Notes under the pieces: model-generated | Told to the model about the DNA's origin: nothing | The model's input: the letters and a program-made list of their open reading frames with translations, nothing else | The model's database searches: none | Origin: a virus | IMG/VR virus record: IMGVR_UViG_3300021389_001814 | Span: 1 to 64,000 of that record | Strand: one strand, 5' to 3' | Length of the DNA stretch: 64,000 bases | Shown: positions 1 through 8,159 of the stretch, piece after piece | How positions within the stretch are numbered: the first letter of the stretch is position 1 | How the letters are laid out: the number at the start of each line of letters is the position of its first letter | Made by a program: the position numbers and the translations under genes

Positions 1-597
1 ATACTAAAGAAAGATCATAAACTTATTGAGAAATTCTTTATTTACCTAGATAAAGAAATTCAAGAATATATTGAAAACAAGATGGGCTTCTATATGAAGA
101 TAGAACTTGACCTTAGTGCGTTTTCAAAAGAACAATGTATGTTTATTGAAAATTCAAGAAATAAGAAAATTCTACTCCTAGAAAAATATCATTCTGCAAC
201 TATTGCTAAACTCTCGCGTGAGTTTCCTTTTAAACTAGACAATCTGCCTATCTCCGTTAAAGATTATTCCGATGAGGTTGATAATCTTTTTGGTTTTATT
301 TACAATCCGCAGATGAGCAGCTATCAAATTCGCGATCTTATAGCTGGAATTTCAAAAACAGACATATCAGATTTTAAAAATTTCATTACTGTTCTTATCT
401 ACATGCTAAATATTAGCAACCCTGCTACCAAACCATATGATACACATGCTTTTCGGACAATTGCAAAAATGTCTCGTTCTAGTTTCTTTGTTAAACCTCT
501 TAATCTAGACAAGAAGAAAATGAACGCGATTATCAAAAATATCGAAAATAAAGGAACAGCCCTTCCAGTAGCAGCTTTTAACGGATTGTTTACATGA
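1..597 (+). CDS. 3' part of an unidentified phage protein (5' end outside window)
   Basis: The reading frame is open from base 1 through to the TGA at 595-597, giving at least 198 residues. An in-frame ATG at 82 has no Shine-Dalgarno sequence, so the true start probably lies upstream of the window. No motif is recognised; the visible part is lysine-rich, mixed alpha/beta and without a membrane segment. The stop overlaps the start of the next gene as ATGA, so the two are translationally coupled. The partner encodes a VWA/metallopeptidase-like protein, and such proteins are often paired with MoxR/CobS-type AAA ATPases. This fragment could be the C-terminal part of one, but no Walker motif is visible here to prove it. 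Confidence 0.6.
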   Translation: MLKKDHKLIEKFFIYLDKEIQEYIENKMGFYMKIELDLSAFSKEQCMFIENSRNKKILLLEKYHSATIAKLSREFPFKLDNLPISVKDYSDEVDNLFGFIYNPQMSSYQIRDLIAGISKTDISDFKNFITVLIYMLNISNPATKPYDTHAFRTIAKMSRSSFFVKPLNLDKKKMNAIIKNIENKGTALPVAAFNGLFT

Positions 598-1898
598 GAG
601 ATGGCCAAGAGATAATTCAAGAATTGACCCCGTTCCTTAACAGGGTCAATTCAATCTTTTTTACGTTTATGCAGGATATGATGAAACCAGAATTTTCTGA
701 TCAGGTTCCCACAGCAGCAGTTATGTTTGCTAGAGACAGCGATGAAAATCCTTGCGTGAAATTTATATTTAATCCAGATTTTTGGGATAAATTAAATTAC
801 AACGAAAAGATTTTTGTTTTTATTCACGAAGTCCTGCATGTTTTGTTTTCACACGGAAAACGCGGTAGTGAATTTTTTGATTCTATTGATAAGAAAATTC
901 AATCGTATCCTTTGCTCAATGTAGCGATGGATATTTGTATCAATGAGATTATCCTTGAACAGTATCTTAGTGATATTCCCCGTTCCACTATGCCCACTAT
1001 AATGGAAATGATTTGTTTGATAGATAGTGTCTTTAAAGAACACAGTGACAAAATAGAGAAAGGAAAAAACTTTCAGTATTACTATCAAAAATATATTGAA
1101 ATTTTTGGCAAAGGTTCTATTCAAGAACTAGAAACACGTTCTATGGACACACATGGTTTCAATGATATTGATCCAGAACTTCTTGAAGAAATTGAAACCA
1201 TGATTGACGAAAAAATAAATGATGAAAAAGAAACCGAAGAGGCAGACTTAGACAATGACATGATTGCAAAGTCTTCTGACGGATATAGTATCAACAAAGG
1301 AGCAGTAAGCAATCATTCCGTCACGAGAGATGTTGTAAAACCCAAAACGTCTCTTGAAAAGTACTTTGACTTGGCGGTTTCTACTTCATTTCAGACAGCA
1401 CCACCTAAAATAAAAACGCAATGGTATGGCGTAAATCGCCGTAGTTCTGGTATTTTAAAAGATACAAAAATGAATTTACCAATTCGTCAGACGATAAACA
1501 AAAATAGTAAACACAAAGTATTAGCATATTGCGATGTTAGTGGCTCGTGCGAACAAGTTAGTAGAAAATTTATTTCTATGATAAATCAACTTAGTGAAAG
1601 TAAGTACGAAAAAGATATTTTTGTATTTGCTGACAGAGTATCTGAGTGTAGCATTTCTCAATCTGGCAAAATAAATTACGGGTATTCGGGTTGGGGAACA
1701 AACATACGCAACGTTCTTGATGATTTCAAAAAAGACAAGTTAGAAAAAAAATACGATGCAGTTTTTGTGCTAACAGATGGATTTTATAGTAACATACGAG
1801 GTCACAAAGATGATTATTTTTCAAACTGGCACTTTTTCATCATAGACAACGGAATAGAAAATTGTCCCATAAAGAGTAAAAGTTACACCATAAAATAA
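594..1898 (+). CDS. VWA-like protein with N-terminal HExxH metallopeptidase-like domain (DUF2201 type)
   Basis: 434 residues. The N-terminal half has a zinc-metallopeptidase-like HEVLH at residues 78-82 and a further His at 87, the layout of the DUF2201_N putative metallopeptidase domain. The middle (about 195-240) is acidic and low-complexity. The C-terminal third is a von Willebrand A-like fold: DVSGS near residue 310 fits the MIDAS metal site and LTDG near 390 a second conserved loop. In bacteria such proteins partner with MoxR-type AAA ATPases as chaperone or metal-insertion machines; the role in a phage is unknown. The start overlaps the preceding stop by 4 bases, and a strong terminator follows 14 bases after the stop. 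Peptidase activity is not established. Confidence 0.75.
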   Translation: MRDGQEIIQELTPFLNRVNSIFFTFMQDMMKPEFSDQVPTAAVMFARDSDENPCVKFIFNPDFWDKLNYNEKIFVFIHEVLHVLFSHGKRGSEFFDSIDKKIQSYPLLNVAMDICINEIILEQYLSDIPRSTMPTIMEMICLIDSVFKEHSDKIEKGKNFQYYYQKYIEIFGKGSIQELETRSMDTHGFNDIDPELLEEIETMIDEKINDEKETEEADLDNDMIAKSSDGYSINKGAVSNHSVTRDVVKPKTSLEKYFDLAVSTSFQTAPPKIKTQWYGVNRRSSGILKDTKMNLPIRQTINKNSKHKVLAYCDVSGSCEQVSRKFISMINQLSESKYEKDIFVFADRVSECSISQSGKINYGYSGWGTNIRNVLDDFKKDKLEKKYDAVFVLTDGFYSNIRGHKDDYFSNWHFFIIDNGIENCPIKSKSYTIK

Positions 1899-1911
1899 AT
1901 TATTACCATAG

Positions 1912-1937
1912 AAAACCCCTTCAAAAAGGGGTTTTTT
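1912..1937 (+). terminator. Rho-independent terminator after the VWA gene
   Basis: A perfect 10-bp stem (AAAACCCCTT / AAGGGGTTTT) with a CAAA loop ends in six T residues. It separates the VWA gene from the late-expressed tail sheath gene. The A-tract on the 5' side would let it work in both directions. Confidence 0.9.
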
Positions 1938-1948
1938 AAACGTTTTTG

Positions 1949-1955
1949 CTAAATA
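1949..1955 (+). promoter_or_regulatory. Possible late promoter of the tail sheath gene (CTAAATA variant)
   Basis: CTAAATA lies between the terminator and the gp18 start, 31 bases before the ATG. It matches the T4 late -10 octamer TATAAATA except at the 5' end. It is the only candidate in the interval. An AAGGAG ribosome site follows at about 1974. Confidence 0.4.
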
Positions 1956-1986
1956 CTTCTAAGAATAGTTCAAAGGAGTAATAACT

Positions 1987-4449
1987 ATGGCTGAAACATT
2001 AGTATCACCAGGAATTAGCGTATCCGTAGTTGACGAAAGCCAATACGCTTCACCTGGCACCGGAACGGTCCCTCTTATTGTATTAGCAACAAGAGAAAAT
2101 AAAGTTGATCCCACTGCTACCTTTGCAGATGGGATTGCACAATATACAAAAAAATCATTCGCTGGAGAAATCATTAGCGTAACATCACAGCGCGAGTTAA
2201 CCCAGTATTTTGGTAACGCCGCATTTAGAACAAGTGGCGGTGGTGTTGTAGAAGGCGACGAGACAAACGAATACGGGCTGTTGGCTGCATATTCATATCT
2301 AGGTCAGGGATCACGTGCTTATGTTCTTCGCGCCGATATCGATCTAGGACAACTGGAACCATCTGTAGTAGCACCAACTGGTCCGATTGACCCGCTTACA
2401 TACTGGATTGATCTTGATGCTGCTAAATGGGGAATTCACGAATATAATGGAACTACTGGTCGCTGGGATTATAAAATTCCGGTAGTAGTTGAATATGAAA
2501 CTGCTGGCACAACTACACCGTCTACATCTGTTGTAGAAAATGAATATGCAGTCCTTATACACAAAGATACGGGCGGCTCAGTAACATTTGATTACTTTGT
2601 TGGCGTAGGCGGTGGTATTCCTCTTTGGAATAAAATAACCGACGCAACTTTTGCACCACACTACGGTGTTCCATCTACACCGTCTGATGGAGATGTTTGG
2701 ATCAAAACCACTACTCCTAGCAATGGTATAACGATACCTCTTTATATTTCTGATTTGTCTGGGGTTTTCCAGAATGTAGATATTGTTGGGTCAAAGTTAG
2801 TAGCAGATTCTTCATACATTCCAGTTGATGGTTCGTCACTGACCGAACCAGCCTTTATTTCTGGTAACGTAGTTTTAGAAATAGATTCTGCAACAAATGA
2901 CGTAGTAGAATTAAAAATTGTAACAGTTGACGGAACTACAACTTTTAATTCTTTTGCAGCGGATACAACACTTTTAGTTCAAAATGATGAGCCAACTGGT
3001 GATCCTGAAGTTGGAACGATGTGGTATGATTCAACCATAGACGATTTGGACATTTATGTTAACGATGGTGGAAGCTGGGTTAACTTAGATAGTGATCAAA
3101 AAATTTATTCATCTACTGTTCCAAGTTTCCGTGCAGACGGGAATGCACTACAAGATGGAGATGTTTGGATAGATACAAACGAATCGGAATATCCCGTTCT
3201 TTACAAATTTAATTCTACTTCTTCTTCTTGGGAAATTCACGAAAATTCAGACCAGTCTAGTGAATATGGCGTATTGTTTTCTGATCTTTCAATAGAAAGC
3301 GGAACAACCGATATAACCGAATATGCAACACCACCAAGCCCAAATAACAACGCAGTGTTGTACCCAACAGGTATGCTTGCAGTTAATATGCCAAAAAGTG
3401 GAAACACCGTTAAAGTTTATAGTGAAGTTGAAATAGTTGATCCTCTTGATAGTGAATCTACTATAATCATTAGCGCATGGATTAATTCCGCTTCAAATAG
3501 TGTTGACGGAAGTGGTTCATTTGGAAGACTTGCACAGCACAAAGCAATCACTACTAGAATGCAAGCTGCCGTTGTTGGCAATGAAAATCTTCTAGAAGAA
3601 GTTTATAACTTTACTCTATTGGCTGCACCAAATTTCCCAGAACTAGCTGGAGAACTGATTGAACTTAATGTCAACCGTGGAGAAACTGGTTTTGTTATTC
3701 TTGATGCACCAATGAGAAAAAATCCATCAGAAGTCGTAAACTGGATGAATAATACCAATGTGTCCGAAGATGGCGAAAACGGTCTTCCGTCAAAAGGAAA
3801 TCCATATAGTGCGATATACTATCCAAGCCTTCGTACAACTACGCCAGATGGATTTACTACTACAGTCCCAGCATCACACGGAGCATTATACAAGTATGCA
3901 TATAACGACAATGTTGCGTATCCTTGGTTCGCTCCTGCTGGCCTAACTCGTGGCGTTGTTTCAAATGCAAGCGGAGTTGGATATCTAGATTCTACTTCTG
4001 GTGAATTTAGACCCGTATCACTAAGCAAAGGACAGCGCGATAGTCTTTACACGTCAAAGATTAACCCAATTGCGAACTTCCCAGCAGAAGGAATTGTTAT
4101 GTTTGGAAACAAGACACTTTACAATCAATCTTCTGCATTAGATCGCGTTAACGTTGCAAGATTGGTTGCATATTTGCGTGAAAGATTTGAAGTGATTGGC
4201 AGACCATTCTTGTTTGAACCAAACATCAAATCTACTCGTGATCGTGCTAAATCAACATATGAAAACTTTTTGTTTGATATTCTTGCAAAACGCGGTATTA
4301 CTGACTTTGCATGTGTGGTGGACGAAAGCAATAATACTCCTTTAAGAATTGATCGCAATGAATTGTGGATTGATATCGCCGTAGTGCCAACCAAAGCTAT
4401 CGAGTTTATCTATATTCCAATTCGTTTGGTCAATACTGGCGAAATATAA
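1987..4449 (+). CDS. 18: Tail sheath protein gp18, enlarged
   Basis: 820 residues, against about 659 in T4. The N-terminus (LVSPGISVSVVDES) and the C-terminal third (ARLVAYLRERFEVIGRPFLFEPN, then a basic/acidic C-terminal domain ending in RLVNTGEI) are typical of contractile tail sheath subunits, which polymerise around the tail tube and contract at injection. Between about residues 120 and 450 the protein carries extra beta-rich material with GDVWI, GTMWYDS and GDVWIDT modules like those in the fibre proteins further on; this is probably a surface-exposed insertion. It is a single-gene transcription unit between two terminators. The tube gene gp19, which follows gp18 in T4, is absent here. 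AAGGAG precedes the ATG. Confidence 0.93.
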   Translation: MAETLVSPGISVSVVDESQYASPGTGTVPLIVLATRENKVDPTATFADGIAQYTKKSFAGEIISVTSQRELTQYFGNAAFRTSGGGVVEGDETNEYGLLAAYSYLGQGSRAYVLRADIDLGQLEPSVVAPTGPIDPLTYWIDLDAAKWGIHEYNGTTGRWDYKIPVVVEYETAGTTTPSTSVVENEYAVLIHKDTGGSVTFDYFVGVGGGIPLWNKITDATFAPHYGVPSTPSDGDVWIKTTTPSNGITIPLYISDLSGVFQNVDIVGSKLVADSSYIPVDGSSLTEPAFISGNVVLEIDSATNDVVELKIVTVDGTTTFNSFAADTTLLVQNDEPTGDPEVGTMWYDSTIDDLDIYVNDGGSWVNLDSDQKIYSSTVPSFRADGNALQDGDVWIDTNESEYPVLYKFNSTSSSWEIHENSDQSSEYGVLFSDLSIESGTTDITEYATPPSPNNNAVLYPTGMLAVNMPKSGNTVKVYSEVEIVDPLDSESTIIISAWINSASNSVDGSGSFGRLAQHKAITTRMQAAVVGNENLLEEVYNFTLLAAPNFPELAGELIELNVNRGETGFVILDAPMRKNPSEVVNWMNNTNVSEDGENGLPSKGNPYSAIYYPSLRTTTPDGFTTTVPASHGALYKYAYNDNVAYPWFAPAGLTRGVVSNASGVGYLDSTSGEFRPVSLSKGQRDSLYTSKINPIANFPAEGIVMFGNKTLYNQSSALDRVNVARLVAYLRERFEVIGRPFLFEPNIKSTRDRAKSTYENFLFDILAKRGITDFACVVDESNNTPLRIDRNELWIDIAVVPTKAIEFIYIPIRLVNTGEI

Positions 4450-4468
4450 AATATTATAATACAAATTT

Positions 4469-4497
4469 AAAGGGCGGGATTAATCCTGCCCTTTTTC
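4469..4497 (+). terminator. Rho-independent terminator after gp18, possibly bidirectional
   Basis: An 11-bp stem (AAAGGGCGGGA paired with TCCTGCCCTTT, one G-T wobble) with a TTAA loop is followed by a T-run. It lies between the convergent gp18 and the small minus-strand gene, and may serve both. Confidence 0.85.
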
Positions 4498-4534
4498 TTT
4501 TGTCCAGATACTTTAATTTAAATTATTTGAGACT

Positions 4535-4861
4535 TTATTCAATAACTCTTTTAGTTTTTGAATCACCATGTAACTTTACCCCCTTGCCGCGAATAAGGTC
4601 TGCCATCACTTGCGGGTTTTCACAAGCAGATTGGTACAAAGTTTTTTCGTCAACATCACTCCAGAATACCCAAATTTCTGGACTACGATGCGGATTGAAT
4701 CTTGCACGTAATGTCATCTTATTGATAAGCGATGCAATTTCTTTTTGTGGGTCTTCTTCATCGTATAATGCTGCTTCGGCGCGATGATGGTCATCACATG
4801 TAATATCTATAATGCTTTCAAACCCTTCGTTATCAAAGAGTGTTATATATCTGAAACTCAT
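4535..4861 (-). CDS. Small hypothetical phage protein
   Basis: 108 residues, not recognised. It is soluble, acidic in the middle (DDHHRAEAALYDEEDP) and has two Trp residues in EIWVFWSD near residue 68. There is no signal peptide or membrane segment. It is convergent with gp18. It has no good late octamer upstream but has a sigma70-like promoter overlapping the end of the gene before it, so it may be an early or middle gene lying within late genes. An AAAGGA ribosome site is present. It could be an auxiliary host-modifying protein, but nothing in the sequence shows a function. Confidence 0.75.
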   Translation of the reverse strand: MSFRYITLFDNEGFESIIDITCDDHHRAEAALYDEEDPQKEIASLINKMTLRARFNPHRSPEIWVFWSDVDEKTLYQSACENPQVMADLIRGKGVKLHGDSKTKRVIE

Positions 4862-4891
4862 AGTGATTCCTTTTATTTGTTATATAGAATA

Positions 4892-4920
4892 AAAATACCA
4901 CAACAAAAGGAAGATGTCAA
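4892..4920 (-). promoter_or_regulatory. Candidate sigma70-type (early) promoter for the 108-residue gene
   Basis: Read on the minus strand: a perfect TTGACA -35 (4920-4915), a 17-base spacer, then TATTTT as -10 (4897-4892) preceded by an extended -10 TG. It points at the gene starting at 4861. It overlaps the 3' end of the upstream structural gene. Confidence 0.5.
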
Positions 4921-5657
4921 CCGATAATGAATCCATATCCGCCACCACCCGCAACAAACATTTTTAAATCATTTTCTAATTTTTCTAGTTCTGCTAGTGC
5001 ATCACTTCTTAGAGAATCTGCATTAAGCGTTGTTCCGCCTTGCGGGCCAGCAATAGTATTATATTTGCCACGGGCTTCTGCAAGCATAAGTTTGCTTTGT
5101 GATAATGCATAATCTTTTATCCATGGTCCTGCATATACGTCATTAAATAAATTCTCTTCTGGTCTATAATTATATATGTGAAGATAAACATCATCGTCGC
5201 TACGCATTCTGCGATGAATGAATAAGTTTTTAGTAACGCGATTAAAAGTGAAATTCAAATCCGCCCCGAACATTCTGCCCAATAATTCACGATGTTGTGC
5301 CAATGCGTCATATACTGCAAGGCCACCTGCACGACCACTGTGCATCATATACTGGTTTAAAAATTGTGCTTCAAATGGTTCGAAATCATAACTTGAGCCT
5401 GAGCTAACCCCTGTGCTTCTGCGGTAAATTTTTCTTACTTCAATAACTTCATCTGGTAGAGTATAATCAGTTTTTTCAACTTGGAGGGTCAAAGAAAGGA
5501 AGCTTTCTTCCACGGCGTTCTCACTACGCTGTCTATATTTTTCAAGAGACTTTGTTATTGCAAGATGATAGTCATCTGGGTCTAATTCTACATCTATCAT
5601 AGAGCCACCAAGGCGCTGTTCAATTTCTTTTATTATAGTATCGCGGGTTATAGCCAT
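4917..5657 (-). CDS. Virion structural protein, probable neck/head-tail connector component
   Basis: 246 residues. The N-terminus (ITRDTIIKEIEQRLGG, then a helical region with LEKYRQRSEN) and a beta segment DYTLPDEVIEVRKIYRR resemble a family of structural proteins in marine T4-like phages. The C-terminus ends in a glycine-rich GGGGYGFIIG after a helical ALAELEKLENDLKM. Residues 150-190 (NYRPEEN, WIKDYALSQSKLMLAEARGK) look like the helical core of connector/adaptor proteins. It is divergent from gp14, with back-to-back late promoters between them, which supports a late structural role. The assignment to the neck is inferred from resemblance and context. Confidence 0.6.
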   Translation of the reverse strand: MAITRDTIIKEIEQRLGGSMIDVELDPDDYHLAITKSLEKYRQRSENAVEESFLSLTLQVEKTDYTLPDEVIEVRKIYRRSTGVSSGSSYDFEPFEAQFLNQYMMHSGRAGGLAVYDALAQHRELLGRMFGADLNFTFNRVTKNLFIHRRMRSDDDVYLHIYNYRPEENLFNDVYAGPWIKDYALSQSKLMLAEARGKYNTIAGPQGGTTLNADSLRSDALAELEKLENDLKMFVAGGGGYGFIIG

Positions 5658-5680
5658 AAAGAATACTCCTATTATAGTAT

Positions 5681-5687
5681 TATTTAT
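5681..5687 (-). promoter_or_regulatory. Late promoter (ATAAATA) for the connector-like gene
   Basis: The T4 late-type core ATAAATA on the minus strand lies 24 bases upstream of the start at 5657, with AGGAG between. Three bases separate it from a plus-strand copy at 5691-5697. Confidence 0.65.
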
Positions 5688-5690
5688 TGA

Positions 5691-5697
5691 ATAAATA
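5691..5697 (+). promoter_or_regulatory. Late promoter (ATAAATA) for the gp14-gp15-Nudix operon
   Basis: ATAAATA on the plus strand lies 21 bases before the gp14 ATG, with AAGGAG between. It is back to back with the minus-strand motif at 5681-5687. Confidence 0.65.
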
Positions 5698-5718
5698 TAA
5701 AGATAAGGAGTTCACTCT

Positions 5719-6807
5719 ATGGCAAAATTAACTATGTGGAAACCACAAAAAACAAAAGACTATCATTATATGGATAGAATAATAAAAGAACAATTCTTTG
5801 TAGGAGGAACTGGCGCGTATATACATAAGTATATTGGCCCATATCAAACCGTGGATAAAAGCGATAAATCGCAACCAAACTACACTGAGGGAAATGAAAC
5901 TGATCCCATTACTGGAGAATTAACAAATCCAAACGGATGGGTCAATGAAACTAAAATTCAGGATTTGCTGTTCTTAGAAAATCGCGATAGAAAATATGAA
6001 GCTGATGTTTACGAATTGCGTGGTGTTTATAATGTCACCGATAATGATTTTGATTTAACACAGTTCGGCGTTTTTCTAACCAACGATACACTTTATATGA
6101 CATTTCATATAAATGACATGGTAGACACAATTGGTAGAAAATTGATGAGCGGCGACGTTATAGAATTGCCACATCTTGCAGATGATTTAGGATTAGAAAT
6201 AACAGAAAAGCCAATACCAAAATATTATGTTGTTCAAGATGCAAATCGTGGTGGTGAAGGATTTAGTCAAACTTGGTGGCCGCATATATGGAGAATTAAA
6301 ATGGGTCCAATAACTGATAGCCAAGAGTTTGCAGGAATTTTGAAAGAACCCGGAGAAAACGACAGGGATGAAGCAACCAAACTTTACAATCGTGTTTTGG
6401 ATGCAAACAAACAAGTAGTTCAATATGCCAAAGATAATGCAGAATCTTATACTACTAGTTTGGCAGAACATTTGTTTGGTTACGACGGAACAAGTAATTC
6501 AAATGAAGTAAGTTATGACTCTAACATTCCAACCGGAATATCATTTCCAAATGATCCAAATCAAGGAGACTATTTTGTTAGAACAGATTTTAATCCAAAT
6601 AGATTGTTTGTAAGACGTGGAACAAGATGGCACAGAATTTTTGACCAAACTGGCGCAGGAGATACTTGGGAACAAAAAACATTCAACGCTGGTGGTTTCG
6701 TTAATAACGAAGAACCAACTATGGCAACAAATGATAGAATTTTTGCAGAAAGACAAACTATTACCAATCCAGTTCCGCCGATTGTGGATAGCGAAGGGAG
6801 CGAATAA
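5719..6807 (+). CDS. 14: Neck protein, gp14-like
   Basis: 362 residues. The section with FLENRDRKYEADVYELRGVY, QFGVFLTNDTLYMTFHIND, GDVIELPHL and KYYVVQDANRG follows the beta-rich layout of T4-type neck proteins (gp14: a 'damaged/described fibre' region, then the GD.I..P motif). This class closes the portal and joins head and tail. Its place immediately before a clear gp15 matches the T4 order 14-15. The C-terminal part carries a GDYFVRTDFNPNRLFVRRG module and is longer than T4 gp14 (256 residues). The stop overlaps the gp15 start as TAATG. The family call rests on motif resemblance and gene order. Confidence 0.65.
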   Translation: MAKLTMWKPQKTKDYHYMDRIIKEQFFVGGTGAYIHKYIGPYQTVDKSDKSQPNYTEGNETDPITGELTNPNGWVNETKIQDLLFLENRDRKYEADVYELRGVYNVTDNDFDLTQFGVFLTNDTLYMTFHINDMVDTIGRKLMSGDVIELPHLADDLGLEITEKPIPKYYVVQDANRGGEGFSQTWWPHIWRIKMGPITDSQEFAGILKEPGENDRDEATKLYNRVLDANKQVVQYAKDNAESYTTSLAEHLFGYDGTSNSNEVSYDSNIPTGISFPNDPNQGDYFVRTDFNPNRLFVRRGTRWHRIFDQTGAGDTWEQKTFNAGGFVNNEEPTMATNDRIFAERQTITNPVPPIVDSEGSE

Positions 6808-8159
6808 TGCAGTATTTTTACGATAATCAGATTAGAAGATACCTTGCACAAGTTATTAGATTATTTTCAGACTTTAGTGTAAAAGTTGGTGACAGTGCTG
6901 ACGGACAGCCTATATTCAGAACAGTTCCAGTGAACTATGGTGATATGTCCAGAATGAGTTCTCACATTATGAAAAACAATAGCGAGAATGTTTTAACTAG
7001 TGCGCCATTTATTAGTATATACATAACTGACATTTCAATGGCAGGGAACCGTAGAACATATCAACAATTTACTCACAGTAGTTATATTACTGAAAAAAAG
7101 TTTGATGAAACTACAGGACAATATAGTAACGAACCTGGCGATAGATATGAAGTTATAAAACATAATCCAGTCCCATATGATATGAGCATTAGTGTTGATA
7201 TTTGGACTACAAACTTAGAACAAAAGTTTCAGCTTTTTGAACAAATATCTGCGCTTTACAATCCGCATATAAATTTGAAAACTAATAGTAGCCCCGTTGA
7301 TTGGAGTTCATTAAGCTATATGGAAATGGTTGGAAATAATTTTAGCGGAAGAAGTATTCCTAGCGGGGTAGATGATGTTATAGACGTTTTAACTTTTAAT
7401 TTTATGATTCCAATATACATAAACCCACCCGCAAAGATTAGAAGAGAACGACTAATTCATACAATTATAAGTAAGTTAGACGTAGTTGATAGTGAAAATA
7501 TAAACTACTTCAAACAGAAAGAAGATTTTGCATCGCAATTCACATCATATACTGTGATAACTGTAGAAAATTACAAGTTGCAATTTGACGAGAATCGTGT
7601 TACACTGATGTCAAAGACTGGTTCGAGTGTAAATCAGGATGGAACAAGTATAAGATGGGATGAATTAATTAAGTTGTATGAATGTGATATTAGAGAAAAT
7701 GTAAGTCAGATTCGTCTAAGAAGAACAGACGACATAACCGACGACTCGCAGGATATTATAGGAACTATAGCTATAGACGAAACTGATCCTCAAAAACTTA
7801 TTTTCAATGTAGACACCGATACTCTTCCTATAAACACATTAGGAACTATTGATTCTATCATAGAGCCAACACAGACATATCCTAGTGATGGAAACTTACC
7901 TGCTGCACAGACTGGCCAAAAGTATCTGATAACACATGAAACCGGAGAAAATGGATTATGGGGCGTAACTGCTAATCAAAACGATATAATACAATTCAAT
8001 GGCACAGAGTGGGAATTATTTTTTGATTCTAGTGAAAGCACTGGACCAGAGATAGTTTACGATACTAACACACAGGACCAATACGAATGGGACGGAACAG
8101 TATGGAAAAAAAGTTATGAAGGAATATATAATGCAGGATATTGGAGATTGTATCTATGA
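6807..8159 (+). CDS. 15: Proximal tail sheath stabilisation/tail terminator protein gp15
   Basis: 450 residues. The N-terminus (YFYDNQIRRYLAQVIRLFSD, then FRTVPVNYGDMSRM and NPVPYDMSISVDIWT) aligns by eye with T4 gp15: FYN..FRRY, RVPITYA, NPSPIKMIYELSIFT. gp15 forms the hexameric ring at the head-proximal end of the tail and docks onto the neck. The protein is much longer than T4 gp15 (272 residues). From about residue 240 it has an extra C-terminal region ending in WDGTVWKK-type modules. It is coupled to gp14 by TAATG and to the Nudix gene by ATGA. Confidence 0.85.
   Translation: MQYFYDNQIRRYLAQVIRLFSDFSVKVGDSADGQPIFRTVPVNYGDMSRMSSHIMKNNSENVLTSAPFISIYITDISMAGNRRTYQQFTHSSYITEKKFDETTGQYSNEPGDRYEVIKHNPVPYDMSISVDIWTTNLEQKFQLFEQISALYNPHINLKTNSSPVDWSSLSYMEMVGNNFSGRSIPSGVDDVIDVLTFNFMIPIYINPPAKIRRERLIHTIISKLDVVDSENINYFKQKEDFASQFTSYTVITVENYKLQFDENRVTLMSKTGSSVNQDGTSIRWDELIKLYECDIRENVSQIRLRRTDDITDDSQDIIGTIAIDETDPQKLIFNVDTDTLPINTLGTIDSIIEPTQTYPSDGNLPAAQTGQKYLITHETGENGLWGVTANQNDIIQFNGTEWELFFDSSESTGPEIVYDTNTQDQYEWDGTVWKKSYEGIYNAGYWRLYL

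Noticed and set aside
8141-8155. TTG start for the Nudix gene at 8141
   Set aside because: The ATG at 8156 overlaps the gp15 stop as ATGA and has GGAGA at the correct distance; starting at 8141 would put that ribosome site inside the gene.
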